A stretch of DNA of 64,000 nucleotides from JABMPX01 sp964649795 (GTDB taxonomy: Bacteria; Patescibacteriota; Minisyncoccia; Portnoybacterales; UBA2143): contig CAZYQY010000001.1 of assembly GCA_964649795.1 (NCBI GenBank), positions 1-64,000 on the forward strand, written 5' to 3'. The notes under the pieces are model-generated. The model saw nothing but the letters and a program-made list of their open reading frames with translations. It made no database searches and was not told the DNA's origin. Below, in pieces: positions 15,113-23,482 of the stretch (its first letter is position 1; each line of letters begins with the position of its first letter). The position numbers and the translations under genes were made by a program.

Positions 15113-15397
15113 TCAAGAAGATTTCTTATTGTCAATCCCCATTTTGTGGATAGCAATAGCTAAGCGAGATTTCTTTCTACTAGCTGTGTTGTCGCTTATA
15201 ACATTATGCTTAGCTGCTTTATCAATAGCTTTGTAAGTCCTGGGCAATGCCTTAATCGCGTCTTCTGTTTTTTTGTCAGCAATTAATTTTTTAATCTGCT
15301 TGACTGAAGATTTCATTTTTTCATTTTGGTGAAGATTAAATAGCCGTTTTTTACGGCTTTGTTTTAAAGCTTTTTTAGCTGATTTGATAATAGGCAT
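15113..15397 (-). CDS. rpsT: 30S ribosomal protein bS20
   Basis: 94 residues, slightly longer than the usual 85-90. The N-terminal MPIIKSAKKALKQSRKKRL and C-terminal HNVISDNTASRKKSRLAIAI match S20, which binds the 5' and 3' minor domains of 16S rRNA. It is divergent from ruvA, with a run of TTTAGTA repeats in the 87-bp gap between them. The LysM-CHAP gene follows on the same strand with an 18-nt gap, so the two may share a transcript. Confidence 0.95.
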   Translation of the reverse strand: MPIIKSAKKALKQSRKKRLFNLHQNEKMKSSVKQIKKLIADKKTEDAIKALPRTYKAIDKAAKHNVISDNTASRKKSRLAIAIHKMGIDNKKSS

Positions 15398-15401
15398 GAA
15401 A

Positions 15402-15437
15402 TTAGTATTTAGTATTTAGTATCTAGTATTTGGTATA
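15402..15437 (+). repeat. Tandem repeat of TTTAGTA in the rpsT/ruvA gap
   Basis: About five imperfect copies of the 7-mer TTTAGTA (variants TCTAGTA and TTTGGTA) lie just upstream of rpsT. Confidence 0.8.
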
Positions 15438-15484
15438 TTACCACCATATTTTATTTTTTACAAGTTTATGGTAGGATTTTAAAT

Positions 15485-16054
15485 ATGATTGCTTTATTAA
15501 AGGGAAAAATTGAATTAAAAACAAATAAGTTTGTCATTCTTGATGTAAGAGAAGTAGGATATAAAATATTCTGTCCAATTGCTGTTTTGGAAAAAATAGG
15601 CGATAAAGGAGAAGATGCTAAATTATTTATTCATCTTTACTCAAGAGAAAATATTTTAGATTTATATGGATTTTTATCCTTTGAAGAGTTAGATTTTTTT
15701 GAAATGCTTATTTCTATTAGCGGTATTGGGCCTAAGGCTGGTTTAGCAGTTTTATCAATTGCTTCTTTAAAAGATTTAAAAACTTCTATTGCTAGTGGCC
15801 AGGTTAGCTTGTTAACTAAGGTTTCTGGAATTGGTAAAAAAACAGCTGAAAGAGTTATTTTAGAATTAAGCAGTAAAATATTAGCTTCTGGAGATGATGT
15901 TAAGAAATTAATGACTGATGATGAATCAATTGATGCTTTAGTGAGCTTGGGCTATACAAATCGCCAGGCCAGAGAAGCTTTAAAACAAGTTTCTGGGAAA
16001 ACAAAAGGGACAACCAATAGAATCAAAGAGGCGTTGAAGGTTTTAGGGAAATAA
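15485..16054 (+). CDS. ruvA: Holliday junction branch migration protein RuvA
   Basis: 189 residues, normal for RuvA. The N-terminal OB fold (MIALLKGKIELKTNKFVILDV) is followed by two helix-hairpin-helix motifs (ISGIGPKAGLAVLS near 79 and VSGIGKKTAERVILEL near 115). A C-terminal RuvB-binding domain has IDALVSLGYTNRQAREAL. RuvA tetramers hold the four-way junction while RuvB drives migration. A TAGGAT box lies 7 nt before the ATG, another leaderless-type arrangement. ruvB and ruvC are not in the window; the next gene is 5 nt downstream. Confidence 0.96.
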   Translation: MIALLKGKIELKTNKFVILDVREVGYKIFCPIAVLEKIGDKGEDAKLFIHLYSRENILDLYGFLSFEELDFFEMLISISGIGPKAGLAVLSIASLKDLKTSIASGQVSLLTKVSGIGKKTAERVILELSSKILASGDDVKKLMTDDESIDALVSLGYTNRQAREALKQVSGKTKGTTNRIKEALKVLGK

Positions 16055-16059
16055 AAAAT

Positions 16060-16986
16060 ATGGATAAAAATCAATGGGATCAGTTTGTTATTAAAAACAA
16101 TGGTTCCTTTTTGCAATCTTGGCAATGGGGAGAATTTCAAGAATCATTAAACCGAAAAATATGGCGAATACAGACAGATAATTTAAAAGCATTAGTAATT
16201 AAATACGATTTGCCTTTGAATAAAAATTATTTATATTGTCCAATGGGATTGGTCACAGAAGACAACATAAAGAGTTTTTTAGAAGAGATTAAGGGAATAG
16301 TCCAAGAAGAAAAGAGTGTTTTTTTTAAGATAGAGCCAGACAGATTACCAAGGTCAGACCTTTTTGAAAAAGGTCTGACCTTTAAGCAATCCCAAAAACA
16401 GATACAGCCGTCAAAAACAATAATTTTAGATATTACAAAACCAGAGCAGAAATTATTAGAACAGATGCATCAGAAAACAAGATATAATATTAAATTAGCA
16501 AAGAGAAAAGGAATAGCGATTGAAGAATCAAATAAAAAAATAGATGATTTTTTAAGATTATCAAAAGAAACTGCTAAAAGGGATAATTTTCATATTCATG
16601 ACCAAGGATATTATAAGAAAATGATAGAAGTTTTAGGAAAACAAGGAATAATCAGATTAATTTTAGCTAAATACAAAAATAAAGTTATTTCTGCTAATCT
16701 GGTTTGTTTTTTTGGGCAGACAGTTGTTTATTTACACGGCGCTTCTGATTATAATTTTCGTAATTTAATGGCTCCTTATTTATTGCAATGGCAAACAATT
16801 CTACAAGCCAAAGAGCTTGGTTTTAAACATTATGATTTTTGGGGAATTAATGAAAAAAAATGGCCTGGAGTAACCCGTTTCAAAAAAGGGTTTAATGGTC
16901 AAGAAATTACACATCCCGGCGCTTTCGACCTAATTTTTCAGCCATTGTGGTACAAAATTTATAACTTAGCCAGAAAGATTTCATGA
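16060..16986 (+). CDS. FemX/FemAB-like peptidoglycan bridge aminoacyltransferase
   Basis: 308 residues of the GNAT-fold Fem family, which adds amino acids from aminoacyl-tRNA to the peptidoglycan stem peptide. Recognisable segments: the N-terminal FLQSWQWGEFQESL, MHQKTRYNIKLAKRKGI near 150, LVCFFGQTVVYLHGASDYN, PYLLQWQTILQAKELGFKHYDFWGI and the terminal GVTRFKKGFNGQEI. It overlaps the MurE-like gene by 4 nt, which fits a shared role in stem-peptide assembly. A perfect palindrome encodes residues 97-108 (PRSDLFEKGLTF), likely an in-frame insertion. Confidence 0.9.
   Translation: MDKNQWDQFVIKNNGSFLQSWQWGEFQESLNRKIWRIQTDNLKALVIKYDLPLNKNYLYCPMGLVTEDNIKSFLEEIKGIVQEEKSVFFKIEPDRLPRSDLFEKGLTFKQSQKQIQPSKTIILDITKPEQKLLEQMHQKTRYNIKLAKRKGIAIEESNKKIDDFLRLSKETAKRDNFHIHDQGYYKKMIEVLGKQGIIRLILAKYKNKVISANLVCFFGQTVVYLHGASDYNFRNLMAPYLLQWQTILQAKELGFKHYDFWGINEKKWPGVTRFKKGFNGQEITHPGAFDLIFQPLWYKIYNLARKIS
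16350..16382. repeat. Perfect palindrome inside the femX-like gene
   Basis: 16-bp arms (AAGGTCAGACCTTTTT and its exact reverse complement) flank a single G, in frame within the coding region. The core AAGGTCAGACCTT occurs again as two opposed copies at 53540-53614. Confidence 0.85.
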
Positions 16987-18161
16987 AAAACTTCTTAAAA
17001 AGAATAATACCTAATTTTTTGTTGAATTGGTATCATTTTGTATGGGCTTTTTTAGGGGCAATTATTTATGGATTCCCTTCTAAAAAACTGAAAGTGATTG
17101 GCGTGACCGGGACTAATGGCAAATCCACGGTTGTTTTTTTGATTAGCCGAATTTTAGAACAAGCTGGTTATAAGGTGGCTGCTCTTTCTTCAATTCAATT
17201 TAAAATTAAAAATAAGGTCTGGCCAAATAATTTAAAAATGACTATGCCAGGCAGGTTAAAAATCCAGAAGTTTTTACAACAAGCTGTTCAATCTAAATGT
17301 CAGTATGCGGTTTTAGAAGTAACTTCAGAAGGGATTAAACAGTATCGTCATAAATTCATTGGCTTTGATTCAATAATTTTTACTAATTTAACGCCTGAAC
17401 ATTTAGAATCCCACGGAGGATTTGAGAATTATAAAAAAGCCAAGGGTAAGCTTTTCCAAGCGTTAAAAAATAATGGAAAGATTATTGTCAATTTAGACGA
17501 TCCATCAGCTGATTATTTTATGAAATTTCCCGCCAAAAAAAAGATTGGCTATACTATAAATTCTGAAGTAAAATTCAAGTTAAATATTTTAGGCCAATTT
17601 AATATTTCTAATGCTTTGGCCGCTATGTTTGCGGCTCAAGCAGAAGGAGTGTCTTTTAATAAAATAAAATTGGCTCTAGAAAATATAAAAAGTATTCCTG
17701 GCCGGATGGAATTTATTATTAAAGAACCATTTACAATAATAGTTGATTATGCTCATACTCCTGATGCCTTGGAAAAGGTTTATCAAGTAGCTAAACAGAT
17801 AGTGTCTGGCCGTTTAATAGGCGTTTTAGGAGCGGCTGGCGGGGGACGAGACAAATGGAAAAGACCAGAATTAGGCAAGATTGCTGCTAAATATTGTGAT
17901 TATATTATTTTAACCAATGAGGATCCGTATGATGAAGATCCAAGCCGGATTTTATCTGAAATTAAAAAAGGAATTAAAAATAAAGCTCCATTTGAGATAA
18001 TTTTAGACAGAAGAAAAGCAATTAAAAAAGCGATTAGCTTAGCTAATCAGGGAGATTTGGTTATTATTACTGGCAAGGGATGTGAACCGTGGATATGTGT
18101 CGCTAATAATAAAAAGATACCTTGGGATGATAGGGAAGTGGTCAAAGAAGAATTATGCTAA
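16983..18161 (+). CDS. MurE-like Mur ligase lacking the N-terminal UDP-binding domain
   Basis: 392 residues versus about 490 for full MurE. The first 35 residues are a hydrophobic, Trp-rich stretch (NWYHFVWAFLGAIIYG) instead of domain 1. The ATP-grasp Mur core is intact: GVTGTNGKSTV (near 40), YAVLEVTSEGI, FTNLTPEHLESHG, VDYAHTPDALEKVY, GAAGGGRDKWKRPELG and GKGCEPWICV with IPWDDREVV. The MurE substrate motif DNPR is replaced by EDPY within TNEDPYDEDP, so the added amino acid may not be meso-diaminopimelate. It overlaps the genes on both sides, forming a femX-murE-ligase cassette. Confidence 0.85.
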   Translation: MKNFLKRIIPNFLLNWYHFVWAFLGAIIYGFPSKKLKVIGVTGTNGKSTVVFLISRILEQAGYKVAALSSIQFKIKNKVWPNNLKMTMPGRLKIQKFLQQAVQSKCQYAVLEVTSEGIKQYRHKFIGFDSIIFTNLTPEHLESHGGFENYKKAKGKLFQALKNNGKIIVNLDDPSADYFMKFPAKKKIGYTINSEVKFKLNILGQFNISNALAAMFAAQAEGVSFNKIKLALENIKSIPGRMEFIIKEPFTIIVDYAHTPDALEKVYQVAKQIVSGRLIGVLGAAGGGRDKWKRPELGKIAAKYCDYIILTNEDPYDEDPSRILSEIKKGIKNKAPFEIILDRRKAIKKAISLANQGDLVIITGKGCEPWICVANNKKIPWDDREVVKEELC

Positions 18162-19453
18162 TTTATTTAGAAAAAATTCTTTTTTATTTTTTGATTTTCT
18201 GTTTGCCTTTTCAAACGCGGAAAATATTTTATCAATGGGGAGATAGCTTTAATGAATGGACTAGCGCTTATCTTTATTTAACTGATGTTCTGCTTATTTT
18301 AATCTTTTTTCTTTGGTTCTGGCGGATAAGAAAACAACGATTTTTTAAGAACCCATTTTCATTTCAAATGATTATAAAAAAACCCAGTTTTTGGCTGGTG
18401 TTTTTTTTAATTATCAGTTCTATCTCACTAATTCGGGCAAATAATATTCAGCTAGGTTTTTATCATTGGTTTAAACTTCTAGAAATGACTGGCTTGTTTT
18501 TTTATTTAAAATATAATTTTAAACAACTCCTCAATTTTAAAAAATTGGCTTATGTTTTTATTGCTAGCGGTTTATGCCAATCTATCATTGCTATTAGTCA
18601 ATATATTCAGCAAAAGAGTTTGGGGTTAAAATTTTTAGCAGAAAGCCCTTTAGGAATAGAGATAGATGGCATAGCTAAAATCATTGTTAATGGGACAAAA
18701 ATTGTTCGTGTATACGGAACTTTTCCTCATCCTAATGTTTTAGCTGCTTCTCTTGTCTTGAGTATTTTTTGTTTTTATTTTCTCTGGCTAAGTAAAAAAC
18801 ATTCCTTTTTGGGTTATTGTTCGTTGCTCATTGTTTATTGTTCATTGCTTACTGCCCTCTGGCTTACTTTTTCCAGAATTATTATCTTTACTTTTTTATT
18901 GTCCAGCTTAATCTATTTTATTTTTATATTCTGGCAATCTCAAAAAATAAAAGACAAACAATTTTCCAAAAAAATTATCTCAATTTTTTTATTGTTCATT
19001 GTTTATTGTTCTTTGTTCATTGTTCCGGCCTGGTCGGAAATTTCTTCGCGTTTTTCTGTTTCCCTGACTGAACAATCAATTGGTCTGCGTGTTTTTTATA
19101 CTCAAGCTGCCTTTTCTATTATTAAGGACTGTCCTTTATTAGGAATAGGCATAGGTAATTTTGTTTGGGAAATTAGGCAAATGATTAATTTGCTATCGTC
19201 TTGGATCCATCAGCCAGTTCATAATGTATATTTATTAATTGCTAGCGAAACAGGACTGATAGGATTATTTTTATTTCTATTTTTTATTTTTCAATTATTG
19301 AGAAAAATCAATCGCCAAGAAGGTTTTCTCTTATTACTTGTCTTTTCTTTTTTGTTTATTGCCTTATTTGACCATTTTTTCTGGACGCTTCAGCAAGGTC
19401 AATTGATGTTCTGGTTAGTTTTGGGTATAATGAAAGCTAGCCGCTTTTATTAA
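18155..19453 (+). CDS. O-antigen ligase/Wzy-like polytopic membrane protein
   Basis: 432 residues with about ten hydrophobic segments and a large central loop. The Wzy_C-type signature lies at the C-terminal side: AAFSIIKDCPLLGIGIGNF, then HQPVHNVYLLIASETGLIG. Such proteins transfer or polymerise lipid-linked glycans, or glycosylate pilins, at the outer face of the membrane. It starts 7 nt inside the MurE-like gene, so translation is probably coupled. Two transmembrane stretches are built from the DNA word TTGTTCATTGTTTATTG and both encode IVYCSL, a sign of repeat expansion in the gene. Confidence 0.8.
   Translation: MLIYLEKILFYFLIFCLPFQTRKIFYQWGDSFNEWTSAYLYLTDVLLILIFFLWFWRIRKQRFFKNPFSFQMIIKKPSFWLVFFLIISSISLIRANNIQLGFYHWFKLLEMTGLFFYLKYNFKQLLNFKKLAYVFIASGLCQSIIAISQYIQQKSLGLKFLAESPLGIEIDGIAKIIVNGTKIVRVYGTFPHPNVLAASLVLSIFCFYFLWLSKKHSFLGYCSLLIVYCSLLTALWLTFSRIIIFTFLLSSLIYFIFIFWQSQKIKDKQFSKKIISIFLLFIVYCSLFIVPAWSEISSRFSVSLTEQSIGLRVFYTQAAFSIIKDCPLLGIGIGNFVWEIRQMINLLSSWIHQPVHNVYLLIASETGLIGLFLFLFFIFQLLRKINRQEGFLLLLVFSFLFIALFDHFFWTLQQGQLMFWLVLGIMKASRFY
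18814..18855 (+). repeat. Direct repeat words in the ligase gene, copy 1
   Basis: TTATTGTTCGTTGCTCATTG and similar words form a degenerate 10-14 bp tandem array. A second array of the same words lies at 18989-19024. Confidence 0.6.
18989..19024 (+). repeat. Direct repeat words in the ligase gene, copy 2
   Basis: ATTGTTCATTGTTTATTG and TTCTTTGTTCATTG repeat the words of 18814-18855 and again encode the protein string IVYCSL. Confidence 0.6.
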
Positions 19454-19461
19454 TTATTACT

Positions 19462-20769
19462 ATGCGTTTTATTGCTGATTTACATATTCATTCTAAATAT
19501 TCACGGGCTACTTCTAAGGATATGGACATTGATCACCTTAATAAGTGGGCCAAAATTAAGGGAATTAAAGTCATGGGGACTGGCGATTTTACCCATCCTC
19601 TCTGGCTAAAAGAGCTTAAAACAAAGCTTGAACCGGCTGAACCTGGTTTTTTAAAATTAAAGAAATCAACTCGTTCTTCCATTTTAGATAATGATTGGAT
19701 GCCTGATAATGGAAATAATAGCAAAGAAGATAGAAAAATACGTTTCTTACTAACTAGTGAAATAAGCTGTATTTATTCGAAAAATAATCGAACTAGAAAA
19801 ATCCATATTATTATTCTAGCTCCTGATTTTAAAACAGTGGAAAAAATAAATACTCGTTTGGGCTGGATTGGCAATCTTAAATCAGATGGAAGGCCAATTT
19901 TAGGATTAGATGCTAAAGAGTTGGCTAAAATAGCTTTTAATACTTCTGAAGATTGTATGGTTATCCCTGCTCATATTTGGACTCCCTGGTTTGGTTTATT
20001 TGGAGCTAACTCTGGATTTGATTCTTTGGAAGAATGTTTTGAAGAATATTCTAAATATATTTATGCTGGAGAAACAGGATTATCTAGCGATCCAGAAATG
20101 AATTGGCAATGGCAGGCATTAGACAAGATTACTTTAGTTAGTAATTCAGACGCGCATAGTCCTAGCAAAATTGGCAGGGAAGCAAATATTTTTGATACTG
20201 GGTTAAGTTATTTAGATATGAAAGAAGCAATTAAAAGCAGAGATCCTAAAAAATTCTTAGAAACAATTGAGTTTTTTCCTCAAGAGGGCAAATATTATTA
20301 TGATGGGCATCGTAAATGCAATGTCTGCTTGACTCCAAAGCAGGCTAAAAAAATAAATAATATTTGTCCTAAATGCAAAAAGCCATTAACTATTGGCGTT
20401 TCTCATAGAATTGATGATTTGTCTGACAGAGAAAAAGGAGAAAAGCCAAATAAGACCATTCCTTTTAAACATTTAATTCCTTTAGAAGAAATTATTGCTG
20501 ATGCAAAAAATATAGGAGTATCTAGCAAGGCTGTTAGGGAAGAGTACAAGAATTTGATCAAGCATTTTGGCTCTGAATTTAAAATACTTTTAGAAATTGA
20601 CATTGAACAAATAAAAGGAGTTAGTTCAGCTGAAATTGCTGAAGGAGTAAAAAGGGTTCGTCAAGACAAGGTCCATATTGAGCCTGGATATGACGGAGAA
20701 TTTGGTAAAATTGAAATTTTCAAAGACAAAGAACGAGATAATTTTTCAAAACAATCCAGTTTGTTTTAA
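19462..20769 (+). CDS. Endonuclease Q family protein (PHP-type)
   Basis: 435 residues. A PHP-type metal-binding domain begins DLHIHSKYSRATSKDMD (about 5-21) with later LLTSEISCIY, VIPAHIWTPWFGLFG and LVSNSDAHSPSKIGREANIF. A four-Cys zinc module (CNVCLTPKQ and CPKCKKPLTIGV, near 287-315) and a C-terminal domain with VHIEPGYDGEFG follow. This order matches endonuclease Q, known in Thermococcales and some bacteria, which nicks 5' to deaminated bases (hypoxanthine, uracil) and abasic sites. It follows the ligase-like gene by 8 nt. Substrate is inferred from the family. Confidence 0.85.
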   Translation: MRFIADLHIHSKYSRATSKDMDIDHLNKWAKIKGIKVMGTGDFTHPLWLKELKTKLEPAEPGFLKLKKSTRSSILDNDWMPDNGNNSKEDRKIRFLLTSEISCIYSKNNRTRKIHIIILAPDFKTVEKINTRLGWIGNLKSDGRPILGLDAKELAKIAFNTSEDCMVIPAHIWTPWFGLFGANSGFDSLEECFEEYSKYIYAGETGLSSDPEMNWQWQALDKITLVSNSDAHSPSKIGREANIFDTGLSYLDMKEAIKSRDPKKFLETIEFFPQEGKYYYDGHRKCNVCLTPKQAKKINNICPKCKKPLTIGVSHRIDDLSDREKGEKPNKTIPFKHLIPLEEIIADAKNIGVSSKAVREEYKNLIKHFGSEFKILLEIDIEQIKGVSSAEIAEGVKRVRQDKVHIEPGYDGEFGKIEIFKDKERDNFSKQSSLF

Positions 20770-20779
20770 CATGAAAGGG

Positions 20780-20808
20780 TTTTGGTTATTTTTAATTTTA
20801 GTTATAAT
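20780..20808 (+). promoter_or_regulatory. Promoter of the MEMO-AMMECR1 gene
   Basis: TTTTGG, 17 nt and TATAAT (20803-20808) lie 18 nt before the ATG at 20827. They overlap an upstream in-frame ATG, which is therefore not the start. Confidence 0.5.
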
Positions 20809-20826
20809 AATAGAAGGAATGAAACT

Positions 20827-22266
20827 ATGAATAATCAAGAACAAAATAAAGAACAAAAAGAAAAAACTGTTCGTGAGCCAGCTGTTGAAGGGCAATTTTA
20901 TCCAGAGAACAAAGAAGAACTGGCTCAAATGATTAGCCAGTTTTTGAATGAAGCAGAACTGCTTGAAATAAAAAAGCCAGTTAGGGCCTTGATTATGCCG
21001 CATGCTGGTTATGTTTATTCTGGAGGAGTGGCAGCTTATGGATTTAAGGCAATCCAAGGACAAGACATCAAGAAAGTAATTTTGATTGGCTGCAGCCATA
21101 ATTTTCATTTAAATGGAGTAATTATTGATGGCAATGATGCATGGCAAACGCCTTTGGGCCAAGTAGATTTAGATATTGGTTTGCAAGATGCCTTAATAAA
21201 AGAAAGTTCTTTATTTAAGGTTGATTCCAGCACTCATAAACCAGAACATTCTTTAGAAGTGGAAGTTCCTTTTTTGCAAACTGTTTTAAAGAAATTTAAG
21301 CTTTTACCTATTTTAATTGGTCACGAATTAAGCGAAAATGATTTAGAAGAAATTAGCAATGCATTATCTAAATATACAGATGATAAAACTTTAATTATTG
21401 CCAGTTCAGATATGTCTCATTATCCAAGTTATGAAAAGGCAAATTATGCTGACAAGAAAGTTATTGACGCAATTCTAACTGGAAAAATTACTAATTTGCA
21501 AAATACAATCAGTAAATTAGAAAAAGAGAATATTGATAATTTAAATACTTGTTTATGCGCTCAAAAAGCCGTGGAAGCAGTTATAAAAATAGCAGGGAAA
21601 ATGGATAATTCAGAAATTAAGTTTTTGAAATACGTTAATTCTGGCGACCTGGATTTTGGAGACCCATTACGAGTAGTTGGATATTCTTCTTTTGCTTTTA
21701 TGTGGGATAATAAGGATTCTGCATTTGAACTTAATTTTGAACAAAAAAATAAGCTTTTAGAAATTGCCAGAGCATCAGTAGAAAAATATGTTAAAGAAGA
21801 AAAGATGTCTGATTTTGAAATAGAAGATTCTTTATTAAACGAGAATTTGGGTGCTTTTGTTACTTTGAAGAAAAATGGCCAATTGCGTGGCTGTATTGGC
21901 CGGTTTGAACCAGATATTCCTTTGTCTCAAGTAGTTTCCCAGATGGCAATTTCTGCTGCTGTTCAAGATAGCCGTTTTACTCCAGTTCAAGCGGATGAAT
22001 TAAATGATTTAGAATATGAAATTTCTGTTTTAAGCCCATTGAGAAAAATAAATGATTGGCGTCAAATAGAACTTGGCAAACACGGTGTTCAAATAAGACA
22101 AGGCCTTTATTCAGGGGTTTTTCTACCCCAGGTAGCTACAGAAAATAACTGGGATTTGGATAAATTTATGGGCGAACTATGTTCTCAAAAAGCCGGTTTG
22201 TCCTGGGACTGCTGGAAAAATGATGATGTAGATTTATATGTCTTTACGGCCGAGGTTTTTCATTAA
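20827..22266 (+). CDS. MEMO1-AMMECR1 fusion (AmmeMemoRadiSam system B+A)
   Basis: 479 residues from the ATG preceded by GAAGGA. The N-terminal half is MEMO family: VREPAVEGQFYPEN, LIMPHAGYVYSGGVAAYGF, EHSLEVEVPFLQ and IASSDMSHYPSYE, with metal-site His and Cys residues. The C-terminal half is AMMECR1: LGAFVTLKKNGQLRGCIGRF, SAAVQDSRFTPVQ, EISVLSPLRKI and SWDCWKNDDVDLYVFTAEVF. The two are usually encoded beside a PflA-like radical SAM enzyme. None is in this window. The biochemical role of the system is not settled. Confidence 0.9.
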   Translation: MNNQEQNKEQKEKTVREPAVEGQFYPENKEELAQMISQFLNEAELLEIKKPVRALIMPHAGYVYSGGVAAYGFKAIQGQDIKKVILIGCSHNFHLNGVIIDGNDAWQTPLGQVDLDIGLQDALIKESSLFKVDSSTHKPEHSLEVEVPFLQTVLKKFKLLPILIGHELSENDLEEISNALSKYTDDKTLIIASSDMSHYPSYEKANYADKKVIDAILTGKITNLQNTISKLEKENIDNLNTCLCAQKAVEAVIKIAGKMDNSEIKFLKYVNSGDLDFGDPLRVVGYSSFAFMWDNKDSAFELNFEQKNKLLEIARASVEKYVKEEKMSDFEIEDSLLNENLGAFVTLKKNGQLRGCIGRFEPDIPLSQVVSQMAISAAVQDSRFTPVQADELNDLEYEISVLSPLRKINDWRQIELGKHGVQIRQGLYSGVFLPQVATENNWDLDKFMGELCSQKAGLSWDCWKNDDVDLYVFTAEVFH

Positions 22267-22276
22267 GAAGATATAA

Positions 22277-22305
22277 TTGACAATTATCAATTAATTTGTT
22301 AGATT
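22277..22305 (+). promoter_or_regulatory. pyrB promoter
   Basis: TTGACA, 17 nt, TAGATT, followed by a roughly 38-nt leader with GGAGGG just before the ATG. Confidence 0.6.
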
Positions 22306-22350
22306 TCAGAAAAATAAACGACCTTAACAATATAATAATGGAGGGAATAA

Positions 22351-23481
22351 ATGAATAGCCAAGAAATAGAAGAAATGGCTCATAAGATGAGCTGGCAGAA
22401 ATTTGTTGCTATGGAAGAAAAGGAGAAAATTATTTTTCTTAACAATTTGCATACTGGCAATCCCTTTCATGTTTTATTTGCCCAGCAGTTTAACCGAGAA
22501 AATTTGGATCTTCTTTGCCAAATAGCTGAAAGAGCCAGAACTATTAATAAAAATAAACAAGAAGGAGTGAAATTTTTAAGAAAATTACTCTCTGGCACTC
22601 ATGCTCTTAATTTCTTTTATCAGCCAAGCAGCCGAACATTCCTCTCCTTTGAAACAGCCCAAGAAACTTTAGGTATGAGTATCCGGGATATTCGCGACCC
22701 AAGCGTTTCCTCTGAAGCTAAGGGCGAAACGCTAGAGGACTCTATCAGAACCTTTAGTAGCTATGTTGACTTGATAATTATGAGGTATCCAGAGAAGCAA
22801 GCCGTTGAAAAAGGCGCCTGGGTATTGAATAAATCTGACCGCCGTATTCCAATTATCAATGCTGGCTCTGGCAAAGACCAGCACCCTACCCAAGCCCTAA
22901 CTGATATCTATACTTTGCATAAATCTTTTGATGGAAAGATTGATGGCCGGACAATAGTTATGTGCGGCGACTTGAAAAGAGGCAGAACTGTCCGCTCCTT
23001 ATCTTATTTGATGAAAAATTACCATGATATGAAACTGATTTTTGTTTCGCCGTCCCATTTAAGAATGGGAAAAGACATTAAAGATTTTCTCACCAGTCAT
23101 AATATTACTTATTTAGAAGAGGATAATTTAGAAGAAATAATTCCTTTGGCTGATGCAATTTATATGACTCGCATCCAGGATGAATGGAATGAAAAAAATG
23201 GTCAAACCAAGAAAATTCCTGAACCAGTTGATCCTAAATATAAATTCAAGAAAGAGTATTTAAAGCTGATGAAGAAAGATGCTGTCTTAATGCATCCTCT
23301 TCCAAAAAGAGACGAAATAGACCAAGAGGTTAGTTATTCTAGAGATAAGAGAGTGGTCTTCTGGAGGCAGCCAAGAAATGGCGTATGGATTCGTGTAGCT
23401 CTAATTGCTCTTATTTTTCAAAAACAGCAAACAATTTTAGGTTATACACACTGGTCAAAGGATTGGCGGAAAGGAGGGTAA
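22351..23481 (+). CDS. pyrB: Aspartate carbamoyltransferase catalytic subunit
   Basis: 376 residues, with an N-terminal extension of about 65 residues before the first conserved element. Carbamoyl-phosphate site: FYQPSSRTFLSFETA. Others: GSGKDQHPTQALTDIYTL, MCGDLKRGRTVRSLSYLM and LMHPLPKRDEI. The pattern favours ATCase over ornithine carbamoyltransferase, especially HPLPKRDEI in place of HCLP. It makes carbamoyl aspartate in pyrimidine synthesis, but no other pyr genes are in the window. The next gene, a small zinc ribbon, begins 1 nt after its stop codon. Confidence 0.9.
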   Translation: MNSQEIEEMAHKMSWQKFVAMEEKEKIIFLNNLHTGNPFHVLFAQQFNRENLDLLCQIAERARTINKNKQEGVKFLRKLLSGTHALNFFYQPSSRTFLSFETAQETLGMSIRDIRDPSVSSEAKGETLEDSIRTFSSYVDLIIMRYPEKQAVEKGAWVLNKSDRRIPIINAGSGKDQHPTQALTDIYTLHKSFDGKIDGRTIVMCGDLKRGRTVRSLSYLMKNYHDMKLIFVSPSHLRMGKDIKDFLTSHNITYLEEDNLEEIIPLADAIYMTRIQDEWNEKNGQTKKIPEPVDPKYKFKKEYLKLMKKDAVLMHPLPKRDEIDQEVSYSRDKRVVFWRQPRNGVWIRVALIALIFQKQQTILGYTHWSKDWRKGG

Positions 23482-23482
23482 A

